Below, in pieces: positions 1 to 10,959 of a DNA stretch of 64,000 nt. This stretch comes from Gaiellasilicea sp963765705 (GTDB lineage Bacteria; Actinomycetota; Thermoleophilia; Gaiellales; Gaiellaceae): positions 1 to 64,000 of the forward strand of contig CAVXXJ010000001.1 in assembly GCA_963765705.1 (NCBI GenBank). Reading direction: 5' to 3'. The notes under the pieces were generated by a model. It saw only the letters and a program-made list of their open reading frames with translations, searched no databases and was not told where the DNA came from. Within the stretch, counting starts at the first letter, position 1. Each line of letters begins with the position of its first letter. Both the position numbers and the translations under genes were made by a program.

Positions 1-953
1 CAGATCAGCGAACTGTCGGTGAGGTCGGCGAGTTCGCGTTGATCGATCTCGTGCGTCAGCGCGCCCGGACGAACCGCCAGACACTCATCGGCCCGGGTGA
101 CGACGCCGCCCAGATCGAGACCCGTGACGGCACCTTCGTCGTGTCCAGCGACCTCTTGATCGAGGGGCGCCACTTCCGCCGCAACTGGTCCTCCACCGAG
201 GAGGTCGGGCGCAAGGCGGCCGCGCAGCCAACCTGTCGGACATCAACGCGATGGGCGGTGTCGCCACGGCGCTGACCGTCGCCCTCGGCCTGCCCCAGGA
301 CCTCCCGGCGAGCTGGGTGCTCGACCTCGCCGAGGGCTTCGAGGCCGAGTGTGCGCTGGTCGGTGCCCACGTGGTGGGCGGCGACGTCACAGCGGCCGAC
401 CAGATCGTCATCGCCGTCACGGCGATGGGCGACGCGGGCGCATCCGGTTCGACGCGATGGAGCGGCACCTGGTGACGTCGTGGCGTTCGCCGGCACGCTC
501 GGGCTGGCCGGCGCAGGATTCGCGGCGCTCGGCCGCGGGTTCCGCTCACCGAAGGCCGCCGTCGACGCCCACCGGGTCCCGCATCCTCCGTATGCGGCCG
601 GTCCGCAGGCCGCCGACGCCGGAGCCACCGCCATGGTCGACGTCAGCGACGGCCTTCTCGCCGACGTCGGACACATCGCCCTGGCCAGCGGGGTCGTCAT
701 CGACCTCGAGACGGAGGCGTTCACGATTCCAGAGGCCGTCTCCACCGTCGCCGATGCGCTGGGCACCGACCCGATCCGGTTCGTGCTCTCCGGCGGCGAC
801 GACTATGCGCTGGTCGCGACATTCAGCGCGGCGTCCGAGCTGCCCGACGGCTGCGGAGGAGGATCGGCTCCGTCCCGCGACGGCGACCATCCGGGCGTCC
901 TCGTCGACGGCGGCACCTACGACGGCCCGACCGGCCACCGGCACTTCGTCTGA
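1..953 (+). CDS. thiL: Thiamine-monophosphate kinase, 5' partial, frameshifted
   Basis: ThiL phosphorylates thiamine phosphate to thiamine diphosphate with ATP, the last step of cofactor synthesis in the cytoplasm. The window opens inside the gene. Visible family motifs are GPGDDAA near the N-terminus, the substrate-loop stretch SSDLLIEGRHF, SDINAMGG, VDVSDGLLAD and GGDDYALV, in the expected AIR-synthase-like order. The reading frame changes near 230 and again near 450, and each change restores the family sequence, so these look like consensus indels rather than a dead gene. The stop is at 951-953. The next gene is convergent. Confident on family; exact length is uncertain because of the indels. 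Confidence 0.88.
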
Positions 954-2500
954 ACCTGGCGAGCGCCAAACGAGCGAGCGTTCAGGCAGCTTGAGCGCGT
1001 CACGCCGAACGCGTCCGATGCCAAAACCTCGTCGGCCGACGACGAAGCGTCGGTCCTGGATCCGCGCGAAGGGGCGGGCGCCCTCGAGCTCGTAGGCGAG
1101 GTCGAGCAGGGTGCGCTCGTCGCCGTGCAGGGCCGAGAAATGGACGCCGATCGGCAGGCCGTCGGGCGTGGCTGCCGAGTGGGAGCGAGACTGCCGGTGC
1201 GCCGGCAGGCGTTGTTCCAGCGGCGTGAAAGCGGCGTAGCCGCACGAGGCGATCGAACATCTCCGGGAACTCGACCGTCGGGGTGAGAGATATCCCAGTC
1301 GGGGCGTGGTGTGGCCAAGCATGGGGGAGAGGACGAGGTCGACGCCGAGATCGGCGAAGGCGGTGGCGATACAGGGCCTCGCTCCGCCTGAGACCCAGCA
1401 GAGCCGACGGCGTGCGCCACGCCTGTCGCACGAAGCACCAGGGCCAGGTAGCGCGTCAGCGGGTCGGAGCGCGACTTGTCGAAGCCCGGTGCGATGACCC
1501 GACTCCCGAAGTGATGGGTGGAGAAGGCCAAGAGCGCCCAGTAGTGGGTGAAGTCGGCGAGGAACTTCTCGGTGATGGCGACCGGTACCTCGGCCACGGT
1601 GTGGCCCAGCTTCTCCAGCAGCATCGCGGTGTCTTGGACGGCGGCACGAGTCGCGTCGTCGGTGGGGAGTGTCGGTGATCGAGTCGAGCACCAGGCCGAT
1701 GCGGAGACGGCGATCGCTGGGCCCCCTCGACGAGCCCGATCGGCGGCATTTCCCCTCGCGGCCTGGTGGGCCTCGGCGCCGGCCATGAAGTGAGCCGTGT
1801 CGCGCACGGTGCGCGTCACGACGCCGTTGCTGATGATGTTGACCGGCATCGTCGCTGCTTCGGCGGCCTCGGCGACTCGTCCGCGGGTGGGCTTGAGCCC
1901 GACCGAGTCCGCACGCGGCCGCCGGGATGCGGATGGAGCCGCCGCCGTCGTTGGCGTGCGCGATCGGCACCGCTCCCGACGCCACCAACGCGGCCGAGCC
2001 GCCGGACGAGGCTCCGCTGGAGTACTCCGGGGTTCCATGGATTGCGCGTGGGTGGTGCGTTCTCGAACTCGGTGCTGGCGCTCCAGCCGAACTCCGGCAT
2101 GGTCGACTTGCCGAGGACGACGACGCCAGTGGAACGCAGCTGCGTGGTGAACGCGGGCGTCGGCCTTGCGCGTCACGAGCCGGGACGGACTCGGGCGCCG
2201 TGACGGGTCGGAAGCCCGGCGACGTCGGTGTTGTCCTTCACCACGGTGGGAACACCGGAGAAGACCCCTGGTCCGGGCGCGGTGGCTTGGTCGAGCGCCC
2301 GCTCGAAGTCGCGGACGACCAGGGCGTTCAGCGTCGGGTCGACCCGCTCGAGTCGGGCGATGGCGGCTTCGGTGGCCTCACGGGCGCTGATGCCGCCGGA
2401 CCGAATGGAAGCGGCGACCCCGACAGCGTCGAGGTCGCCGAGTGCGTCGTCGGTGAAGGCATGGAAAAACGACCCAGGGAAAACCGTTGGATCCGAGGGA
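954..2500 (-). CDS. Amidase signature family hydrolase, frameshifted
   Basis: A cytoplasmic Ser-cisSer-Lys amidase hydrolysing an unknown amide. The N-terminal part has the catalytic-lysine motif VPTVVKDN. The middle has the glycine/serine signature GGGSIRIPAA followed by GLKPTRGRV, and later comes EKFLADFTHYWALL, common in this family. At least four frame changes are needed to read it through, all in a region where every gene has them. No ATG is seen in frame at the start: the coding frame can be followed up to about 2500, just after an rpmB-like remnant. The 3' end is also unclear; the stop lies somewhere between 954 and 1030. GatA function is unlikely, since no gatB or gatC is near. Confidence 0.78.
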
Positions 2501-2503
2501 GCT

Positions 2504-2575
2504 CTAGCGCGAGACTAAGCCGAGCGTTGATGCTGGACGTGCCGCCGTTCAAACGCGCAGAGTGCCGTCGACGAA
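2504..2575 (-). pseudogene. Degenerate copy of the rpmB 3' end
   Basis: This 72-base stretch aligns in register with the last 72 bases of the rpmB gene at 5293-5364. The first 13 bases (TCGTCGACGGCAC) and the last 11 (TCGCGCTAGAG, including the stop codon) are identical, the total length is the same, and the middle shares GCACGTCC after a one-base shift. The reading frame is broken. It lies between the DUF1501 gene and the amidase, as the intact rpmB lies between the DUF1800 gene and a small amidase-like remnant. Homology is seen directly; whether it is a duplication or an assembly artefact is not known. Confidence 0.55.
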
Positions 2576-2668
2576 AAAGCGACCTCGCTGGTGATGGCGA
2601 CCCCACCGAGATACCGCGGCAGGCTGCGAGAAAGTCACGACCGCGGCGGAGGCGGTCGAACACCGCCA

Positions 2669-3843
2669 TCACGTCGCCGCGAGCAACCCGAGCGCCCCAG
2701 GAAGCCTCCCACCCAGGACCTGTTCTGGATCAGCGCCGAGGGCCACGTCGAGCATCTCTCCGTATATGGCGCGGAAATCCGTCGTGGTCTTGAGATCTCC
2801 GTCTGTGAGGTCGGTCAGGCTGGGTTGGTCGCCGTAGAAGCCCCCGTTGACTTGCCTGCCCAGAACGAACACCGGGCCAGAGGTTCCGTGATCGGTTCCC
2901 TGGGATGCATTGGCGCGCACTCTGCGCCCGAACTCGCTGTACGCGAGCATGATCACCGGCCTGGACGCTCTGACCTTCCCGAACAGGGAAGTGATTCCCG
3001 TGTCGAACTGCTTGAGCAGCTGTTGCTGTTGATTCCAGCTCGTCTGCGTGAGTGTCGAAACCGGATATCGCCACCGAATAGATCCGGGTCGAGATGCCGG
3101 CGTTGATGCACTGAGCAACCAAGTCGAGTTGATCCTCGAGGTTACGTCTGTTCACACGGGCTTGGACCTCGCCGCTGCGGACAATGCCTTTCGAACGGAT
3201 TGTTCGCTGCGATAAGCGCGCCGAACCAACGCCTGTGACGGCGAGTCCGACTTGTCTGTCACGGACAACGCGGACAACGATGCCAAGAAGGAATCGTTCA
3301 CGCTCGACGGTCCAGACAAACGGCCGCACCCTTTTTTCCGCACATCAATCGCGGCAGTACCGGACCAATGTTGACCGCCTGCAGTGGGTCGTTGCCGGCT
3401 GAGTCAAGCCAGCGGCCGATCCATCCCGTGGGGGAAGGATCCGACGGCGTGGCCGTCTGCCAGATATCCATCGACCGGAAATGGGATCGGTCAGGTGCTG
3501 GATACCCGACACCTCGAACGATCGCCAGCTCGTTCCGCTTCCACATCTCGGCAAAACCAGCCATCGCGGGATTGAGGCCGAGTTGATCGTCAAGCTGCAG
3601 CACTTGCTCCGGTGGGTAGCTCATTCCGGGGCGTGCGTCGAAGTAGGCGTTGTTCGAGTAGGGGATGACGGTGTTGAGCCCGTCATTGCCGCCATACATC
3701 GTGACCAGCACAAGGATGGGGCCGTCGTTGCCGGCCGAGCGATCGTTGAGCTCGAGCAAGTCGTCGAAACTGACAGTGATAGCGCCCGCCGTCGCCACAG
3801 CTCCGGCGCCGATGAGGAAGTTTCGCCTGGTTAACTGAGTCAT
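2669..3843 (-). CDS. DUF1501 family exported protein, frameshifted
   Basis: A DUF1501 (sulfatase-like fold) protein of about 390 residues. The N-terminus TRRNFLIGAGAVATAG is a twin-arginine signal, so the product is exported folded. Family motifs follow: VTMYGGNDGLNTVIP, then NPAMAGFAEMWKRNELAIVRGVGYP with RSHFRSMDIWQTA, and near the end AYSEFGRRVRANASQGTDHGTSGPVFVLG. Frames change near 3330 and near 3150; the joined product is full length. It starts ten bases after the DUF1800 stop, so the two form an operon, the usual arrangement for this pair. Function is not established for the family. Base composition is visibly less GC-rich than the neighbouring genes. Confidence 0.85.
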
Positions 3844-3852
3844 CGAAGTCCT

Positions 3853-5162
3853 TCAGCAGGTCAAGTACTCCGGCGAGTTGAGCGCCATCGCGGCCAATCG
3901 TTTGGGGTCGTCCCGAACCTCGGTCAGAGCTTGGACCGTGGTGTCCGACCATGCGCCGATTCCAAAGAGGTAGCCGACGGCATCGACCCGGTCCTTTATC
4001 GCGGCCTGCTCGATGATCGTCGTATCACCCGTTTTCGCCATCGCCATGGCCGCCGCGGCCCGATGTGCGATCCCGACAGTCGTCAGCCATGCCTCGCCGG
4101 ACGGCCATCCGCCAACATTTGGCGGAGCAAATGGGGCCTGGCCCACTGCCTGAAGCCACGGCAGCAGTACTCGCGCCGACGCCTCGTTCGCCGGGAACCG
4201 CAATGCCCGCGCGGCACCGATCAGCCACTCGATTGGTGGCACGACCCGCGTCGGTCCTGCGTCGATCGCAGCTGGATCAACAGAATCGCCTGGACCGCGG
4301 AGCGAACGTCGCGGTCCGGGCCATAGGCAGCGACGGCCCGATCCAACGCGGGTTTCGGAGGTTCGCCGTCGGACACGAAGTATCTCCAGAGCTTGCCAAC
4401 GACAAACCGCGCAGATTCTGGTCGCGCAAGAACCGCATCGAGAAACTGCCAACCATCCAGGGGACCGGTCAAACCAAGAATCGACTTCTTCCCGAAGTCG
4501 TGCAGAGCTGGCTGGAAGTCGACCACCCACGTTGGGGTCAGGGTGAGTCCGGTCAACGAAGAGGCGGCAGCCTTGACGTCCTTCTCGGAGTAGGCGTTTC
4601 CGTGCCCAAGGCAAAACAGCTCCATCGTCTCGCGTGCAAGGTTCTCGTTCGGAGATTCCTTGGTGTTCTTTTGCCCGTCGAGCCAAAAGATCATCGCCGG
4701 ATCGGTGAGCATCGCTCGGGCGAGTAGCCGGAAATCGCCTCGACCGAGGGTTCGCAACTTCTCGTTTTGCGCACTCATCGCGGCGGCGTGCCCGACCTTT
4801 TCAATCGAGGTCGCGAAATGGTCGTGCCAAGTCCAGGTCAGCCGTTCATGGACTGGATGGGTAGTCGCGAGCATCCGGCGCAACCACCAGAGCTGGAGTT
4901 CAGCCAGTTGTTGCCACACCAGTTGGAAGAACCGAAGCCAGTCTTCATGAGTCGCCGTAGCTGGGAGATCTGGCTGCACGAACACGGGCACCGGCGTTGC
5001 GGCGGCGCCGGGATCGGCGTTCGGGTCCATTGCGAGTGTCGCTTCCAAGTACTTGTCCGACCCGATTGCGACCACGGCGTCTACCTCGCGGCCAGAGACC
5101 CCAAAGCCCGACCGCCGCAAGACACGGGCGGTACGGAGCCATTGGATCGATTGACTCGCCAT
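3853..5162 (-). CDS. DUF1800 family protein, one frameshift
   Basis: DUF1800 proteins accompany DUF1501 proteins in many bacteria and are thought to act on the outside of the cell; the activity is unknown. The N-terminal half reads cleanly: LLRRSGFG-like start, LWWLRRML, HERLTWTWHDHF, then SPNENLARETMELFCLGHG with YSEKDVKAAA, and LDGWQFLDAVLARP. A frame change near 4260 leads into IEWLIGAARALRF and PPNVGGWPSGEAWL, both typical of the family, ending at TGA 3853. The ATG at 5160-5162 begins the conserved region directly and no signal peptide is seen. First gene of the pair with DUF1501. Confidence 0.85.
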
Positions 5163-5195
5163 TAGCCCATTGTGCGGCAGATGCCGACGTACCGT

Positions 5196-5255
5196 TCAGT
5201 AGTGCGTGAAGTCCGCGATGAACTTCTCGATGAACGCGGCGAAGGCGTGAACGCG
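5196..5255 (-). pseudogene. Amidase-like remnant downstream of rpmB
   Basis: Nineteen codons, RVHAFAAFIEKFIADFTHY then TGA, lie between rpmB and the DUF1800 gene. The first part matches the amidase N-terminal FHAFTDD region at about the same distance from an rpmB stop (43 against 40 bases). The second part matches the amidase internal motif ITEKFLADFTHY. It reads as an amidase 5' end with a large internal deletion. Too short to be a gene; its value is as a border marker for the DUF1501/DUF1800 block. Confidence 0.4.
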
Positions 5256-5292
5256 GTGTGATTCCGGGGAGGGACTGAGCCAGCGAGGAACT

Positions 5293-5477
5293 CTAGCGCG
5301 AAACCTTGCCGGCCTTCAGGCAGGACGTGCAGACGTTGAGGCGCTTGGGGGTGCCGTCGACGACCGCGCGGACGCGCTGGATGTTGGGGTCGAAACGACG
5401 CTTCGTGCGTCGGTGCGAGTGCGAGACGTTGTGGCCGAAGCCCGTGCCTTGCCGCACACATCACAGACCGCTGCCAC
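5293..5477 (-). CDS. rpmB: 50S ribosomal protein L28, one-base deletion
   Basis: Large-subunit ribosomal protein L28. The GTG start gives MAAVCDVCGK, the characteristic zinc-type N-terminus. After one missing base near codon 11 the frame continues as TGFGHNVSHSHRRTKRRFDP, then QRVRAVVDGTPKRLNVCTSCLK and KVSR, with the second CxxC pair. Corrected length is 61 residues, normal for the family. It is divergent from the DAK2 gene at 5601, the classical rpmB / DAK2 (YloV-like) / recG arrangement. Confidence 0.88.
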
Positions 5478-5600
5478 GGCGACCACTCCTGAGAATCAAT
5501 GTCTGGAACGAACAAGCCTGCGGCACACGTACTCGCCGGCAGGCAACCGCTCAAGAATAGCCGACAGTGTGTGATCGAAGCGAATCGGTAACCTCGCTCC

Positions 5601-7192
5601 ATGCCTCTCACGTTGCGCGCGGACGCGTTCCGCGCGTGGACGCAGCTGTGTGTCGCGGCATTGTCGGACGCCCGCGCCGAGATCGACGCGCTCAACGTCT
5701 TTCCCGTGCCCGACAGCGACACGGGCACCAACGCGTACCTGACGTTCGTGGCGGGCGCGGATGCCGTGGAGTCGCTCGGCCTGACGCCGAGCTCTCCGTC
5801 CTGGTCAAGGCCTACACCGACGGGTTGCTGCTCGGCGCCAAGGGCAACTGCGGCGTCATCTTGTCCCAGCTCGTGCGGGCCTGCTTCGGCAGCCTCGACC
5901 TCGGTGAGGAAGTGACCGCGGCCGCCGTCGCGCGGTCGTTCCGTGCCGCGGCCGACGCCGCGTACGCCGCGGTCGGCCGTCCGGTCGAAGGCACGATCCT
6001 CACGGTGGCCGCCGAAGCCGCCACCGGCGCCGAGACCGCTGCGGCCGACGGCCTCCGTGGGCGAGCCGCGTTCGCCCGTGCAGGACAGGCCGCCCGCGAG
6101 GCCCTCGCCCGCACGCCGATGCAGATGGAGCGCCTCGCCAGGGCCGGCGTCGTCGATGCCGGCGGCCGCGCCCTCGTGGTCGTTCTCGACGCCACCGAGC
6201 AGGCGTTCACCGGCCGGGTACCCGGAAGGGGTACCCACCGGTGCCAGTGCCGACCGCCGCCACCGGCGACGATCTCGTGGAGGGCGGCCGGGCGTTTACG
6301 AAGTGATGTACCTGCTGGAGGCCGACGACGAACGCGTACCGCCCTTGCGGTCCACGCTGGACGGCCTTGGCGACTCCCTCGTCGTCGTGGGGGGTGATCG
6401 CCTCTGGAACGTCCACGTCCACACCGACGACGTGGGCGCCGCGATCGAGGCCGGCCTGGCCGCCGGCCGCCCGTACCGCATCGCCGTCACTCACTTCGCC
6501 GACCAGATCGCCCGGCAGCGCACCGTCCAGCGCTCGCGCGTCGTGGTGGTCGCCGCCACCGGCGACGGGTTGGCCAGCTCTGCCGTGAAGCGGGGGCCCA
6601 GGTGCTGGAGTTCACCCGTTCCGAACCCTTCGTGGTCGACGAGATGCGCGCCGCGCTCGTCGGCGCCGGCGCCGACGAGGTCGTGGTCCTGCCGAACAAC
6701 CCCCGGTACGTCGGGCTGTTCGAGGCCGCCGCCAAGGAAGTCCGCCAGGACGGCATCCGGGTCGCGGTGATCCCACCCAGCGCGCAGGTCCAGGGTCTGG
6801 CTGCCCTGGCCGTGCACGATCCGGGCGTCGGGTTCGACGAGGACGTCGTGGCGATGTCGAGCGCTGCAGCGCACACCCAGCACGGGGCCGTCACCGTGGC
6901 GACCGAGCCGGGCATGACGATGGCGGGCCCGTGCGAGGCCGGTGACGTTCTCGGGGTCGTCGCCGGCGACTTCGCGTTCATCGGATCCGAGCTCGACCAG
7001 GTGGCGTGCAACGTCGTCGACCGGTTGCTGTCGCCGGGCGTCGAGATGCTCACACTCGTCACAGGGGCCGACACCGACCCGGGCCTCGCCGAGCAAGTCG
7101 GGAAGCACGTCCGCGACCAGCGCGTCGACGTCGACGTCGTCGTCTATGACGGTGGCCAGGAGCACTACCCGTTGTTCGTCGCGGTGGAGTGA
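5601..7192 (+). CDS. DAK2 domain fatty acid kinase-like protein, frameshifted
   Basis: A FakA/YloV-like protein: an N-terminal DAK2 (dihydroxyacetone-kinase-like, ATP-binding) domain joined to a C-terminal DegV-like partner-binding region. In FakA this phosphorylates fatty acids held by a FakB protein. Motifs are FPVPDSDTGTNAYLT (Mg-ATP site), GAKGNCGVILSQLVRA and, at the C-terminus, VLPNNPRYVGLFEAA with PSAQVQGLAALAVHDP. Frames change near 5790, 6230 and 6595. The ATG at 5601 follows a TAACCT box by six bases, suggesting a leaderless message. The stop overlaps the recG start (TGATG). Confidence 0.85.
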
Positions 7193-9332
7193 TGGGGTGG
7201 ATCTGGACACCCGTCTCCGGTGAGTACATGGGGGACGAGACGGCGAAGGCTCTGGAATCGGCCTTCGACATGAAGACAGTCGACGACCTGCTCCGGCACT
7301 ACCCGCGCCGCTACGCCGACATCGGCCAGCTCACCGATCTGTCCGACCTGAGGGTGGGGCAGCACGTCACGATCATGGCGCGCGTGGTCTCGGCGAAGAA
7401 CTACGCCTTCCGCAACCAGCCCCGGAAGACCCGCACCGAGGTCGTCGTCACCGACGGCACCGGACGGCTGACGCTGACCTTCTTCCAGCAGGCGTGGCGT
7501 CTCAAGACGCTTGACCGAGGGAACGGTCGAGTCAATCGCGGGTGAGGTCGGTGAGTACCGCGGCTGCCCTTCAGCTCACCCATCCCGACTTCGAGCCGGT
7601 GGACGGTACCGGCGAGATCAGTGCGGACTCGCGGCTGGGCCGCGGCATCATCCCGATCTACCCGGGCATCGGCGAAGGTCGCGTCGTGGCGGATCGAGCA
7701 GTCGGTGGCGATATCCCTCGACGGGCTGGCGCCGCTCGACGACCCGGTGCCGGACGACGTCCGCAGCTCCCGCGGCCTGCCCGGTGTGGCGGAGGCGTTC
7801 GAGGAGATCCACCGGCCCCGCGCGAAGGAACAGTGGCAGCGAGCCCGCGACCGTTTCCGTTTCGAGGAGGCGTTCGTGCTGCAGACGGTGTTCGCCCAGC
7901 GCCGGCACGCGCTCGAGCGCGATCCCGCCACGGCGCGCCCGACCGTCGCGGGCGGTCTGCGCGAGCGGTTCGCCGAACGCCTGCCGTTCCGCCTGACCGC
8001 GGGACAGGAGGAGGTCGCCGATGTCATCGTCGCCGACCTGGACGCGCGCGAGCCGATGGGCCGGTTGTTCCAGGGGGAGGTGGGTTCGGGCAAGACCGTC
8101 GTCGCGCTGCTCGCGATGCTGCGGTCGTCGACGCCGGCGGACAGGCGGCCCTGCTCGCTCCGACGGAGGTGCTCGCCTGGCAGCACCCTCGCGCCGTCAC
8201 CGAGCTCCTGGGCGCTCGGCGGGCGGGATACTCGGGGGGGCCGAGGTGCCACCCGCGTGCGCTGCTCACCGGGTCGCTCGGCGCCAAGGCCCGCGAGCAG
8301 GCGCTGGTGGACACCGCCTCCGGCGACGCCGGCATCGTCGTGGGTACTCACGCACTGATGCAGGAGCACGTGGAGTTCGCCGACCTCGGCCTCCTCGTCG
8401 TCGACGAGCAGCATCGGTTCGGGGTCGAACAACGGTCGGCCCTCCTCGACCAAACCGAGGTCCTGCCCCACGTCCTGGTGATGACGGCGACCCCGATCCC
8501 GCGCACGGTGGCGATGACCGTGTTCGGCGACCTCGAGACATCGACGCTGCGGGAGCTGCCGGCCGGCCGCAAGCCGATCGCGACGACGGTCGTGCTCGCC
8601 GCCGAAACCCCGCCTGGGTGGACCGGGCGTGGGAACGGGTGCCCGAGGAGATCGGGCGGGACGCGGCCTACGTGGTGTGTCCCGCATCGGGGCGGCCGGA
8701 CGAGAAGACGGACAAGGACGTGGACCCACCCGGCCCGGGCTGGACGTCCACGCCGAGCTGCCGACCGGCCCGCTGTCAGGGTTACGGCTCGGCATCCTCC
8801 ACGGCCGGATGCCGGCCGAGGAGAAGGACGCCACCATGGCGCGTTCGCCGCCGGCGAGCTCGACGTGCTGGTGGCTACCACCGTCATCGAGGTGGGCGTC
8901 GACGTGCCCAACGCCACCGTCATGGTGGTCATGGGCGCCGACCGGTTCGGGGTCTCGCAGCTGCACCAGTGCGAGGTCGGGTCGGCAGGGGCTACCAAGC
9001 CGGATGTGCCTGCTGTTCACCGCCAGCGACCCCGACTCGCCGTCGCGCGAGCGACTCGCTGCCGTCGCCGCCTCCACCGACGGGTTCGAGCTCTCTCGCC
9101 TCGATGTCGAGCTGCGTCACGAGGGCGACGTGCTCGGTGCCCGGCAGTCGGGGTGCGGTCGAGCCTGCGGCTGCTGTCGGTGGTGCGGCGCGAGGACGTC
9201 ATCGCCGATGCGCGCGACGCGGCCCAGCGAGTCGTCGCCGCCGACCCGTCGCTGCTGGACCATCCGGCCCTCGCCGAAGCCGTGCGCGCGCTCGAGGAGA
9301 CCGAGCAGGCCGACTATCTGGAGCGCACATGA
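7192..9332 (+). CDS. recG: ATP-dependent DNA helicase RecG, heavily frameshifted
   Basis: RecG remodels stalled replication forks and Holliday junctions. In order: an OB-like wedge region with DLLRHYPRRYAD and VTIMARVVSAK; Walker A GEVGSGKTVVAL; the helicase motif II DEQHRFGVEQR; MTATPIPRT; and the motif VI region ATTVIEVGVDVPNATVMVV. At least six frame changes occur between 7500 and 9150, but all domains are present in order and total length fits the family. The ATG overlaps the DAK2 stop; the TGA at 9330 overlaps the rsmD ATG. The density of indels argues for sequencing error. Confidence 0.9.
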
Positions 9333-9878
9333 CGCGCATCGTCGCCGGTCAGTGGGGCGGTCGGCGAATCGAGACGCCGAAGGGCGATGGCACCCGGCCG
9401 ACGTCCGACCGGGTGCGGGAGGCGATGTTCTCGTCGGTGGAGTCCGAGCTCGGGGGCCTCGACGGCATCCGGGTGCTCGATCTGTTCGCCGGGTCGGGGG
9501 CGCTGGGGCTGGAGGCGCTGTCGCGGGGGGCCGATCATGCCGACCTGGTGGAGTCCGACCGGCAGGCGGCGACCGTCATCGTCCGCAACGTCCGGGAGCT
9601 GGGCGCGCCGGAGCCCGCTCCACGGACGACGGTCGAGCGGTTCGTCGGCCGGCCTGCCGGCTGAACCGTACGACCTGGTGCTGCTCGACCCGCCGTACGC
9701 CTTCGAGCTCCGACGAGATCGGGGTGCTGCTCACGGCGGTGGTCCAGGCCGGGGGTCTCGACCCCGGCGGGGTCGTCGTGGTCGAGCGCTCCAGGCGCAC
9801 GCCGTTCGCCTGGCCAGACCCGCTCACGGCTCGGCGGGACAAGGTCTACGGGGAGAACACCTTTGGTACGGTCGCTGA
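9329..9878 (+). CDS. rsmD: 16S rRNA (guanine966-N2)-methyltransferase RsmD, frameshifted
   Basis: RsmD methylates G966 of 16S rRNA using SAM. MTRIVAGQWGGRRI is the family N-terminus, followed by TRPTSDRVREAMFS, the SAM-binding motif DLFAGSGALGLEALSRGA and the catalytic DPPY. The frame changes near 9655 and again near 9860, where one missing base hides the ending YGENTLWYGR. The corrected stop is 9876-9878, one base before coaD. The ATGA overlap with recG and the tight spacing to coaD make one operon. Confidence 0.88.
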
Positions 9879-9879
9879 C

Positions 9880-10355
<476 letters not shown>

Positions 10356-10955
10356 GGCCTGAATCTCGGGAAGGGGTTCCGTGTCCCCTCTGCCTTCTCC
10401 CTCCCCCCCTCCCCTCCTCCCTCGCCCCGACCCCCCCCCGTCGACTGTCCAGGTCTGACGTCGCTGGCATCGTCGCCTGCGCCGACGCCCGACGCGGAAG
10501 CGTTGAAGGTGACGGTCCTGGCGTAGGCGATCAGGCATTTCTTCGCGGGCCCCACCCCCCCCCTCCGGCAACCCGGGAGCACACGACGAAGCCATCGAGG
10601 CGGTTCACGGCGGCCCCGGCGGCGAGAACCTGCCGCACGGGAGCTCGTCCATGTCGCCGGAACCACGGAGAGCGGCTCGACGTGCTTCGCCGACTTCCAG
10701 GCCGACCAGGGGCGCTCCTTCATCTGACATCCTCCCTCTCCTCTCCCACGACTTCTCGTCCCATGGCGGCGCATCTCGCGCCGATCCTCCTGCTCACGGT
10801 GTCGCCGAGTGATCGGGGCTGGCCCGAGCGCTTCCTGACGCGAAGGCCTTCGAGTTCCACTCCTTCTGGATTCAAGCTCTCGCTTCGACGAAGGAACCCC
10901 GAAACCTCTTCCCCTCTCCTCCCTCCCCCACCCCTCGCGTAGCTGAGTCCGGCAG
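10356..10955. other. Gap with C/T homopolymer tracts, no recognisable gene
   Basis: About 600 bases between the converging coaD and dinB genes. Four tracts of almost pure C and T occur (about 10,371-10,440, 10,548-10,566, 10,724-10,748 and 10,908-10,938), with runs of up to nine C. Nothing here resembles a known protein on either strand. The tracts look like collapsed or miscalled homopolymers, so the sequence should not be trusted for gene finding. The dinB stop is lost in this stretch. Confidence 0.5.
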
Positions 10956-10959
10956 GATC

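Noticed and set aside
10460..10560. Minus-strand frame with a plausible-looking alanine-rich segment
   Set aside because: It is flanked by miscalled homopolymers and matches no family; the sequence quality there is too poor to support a gene.
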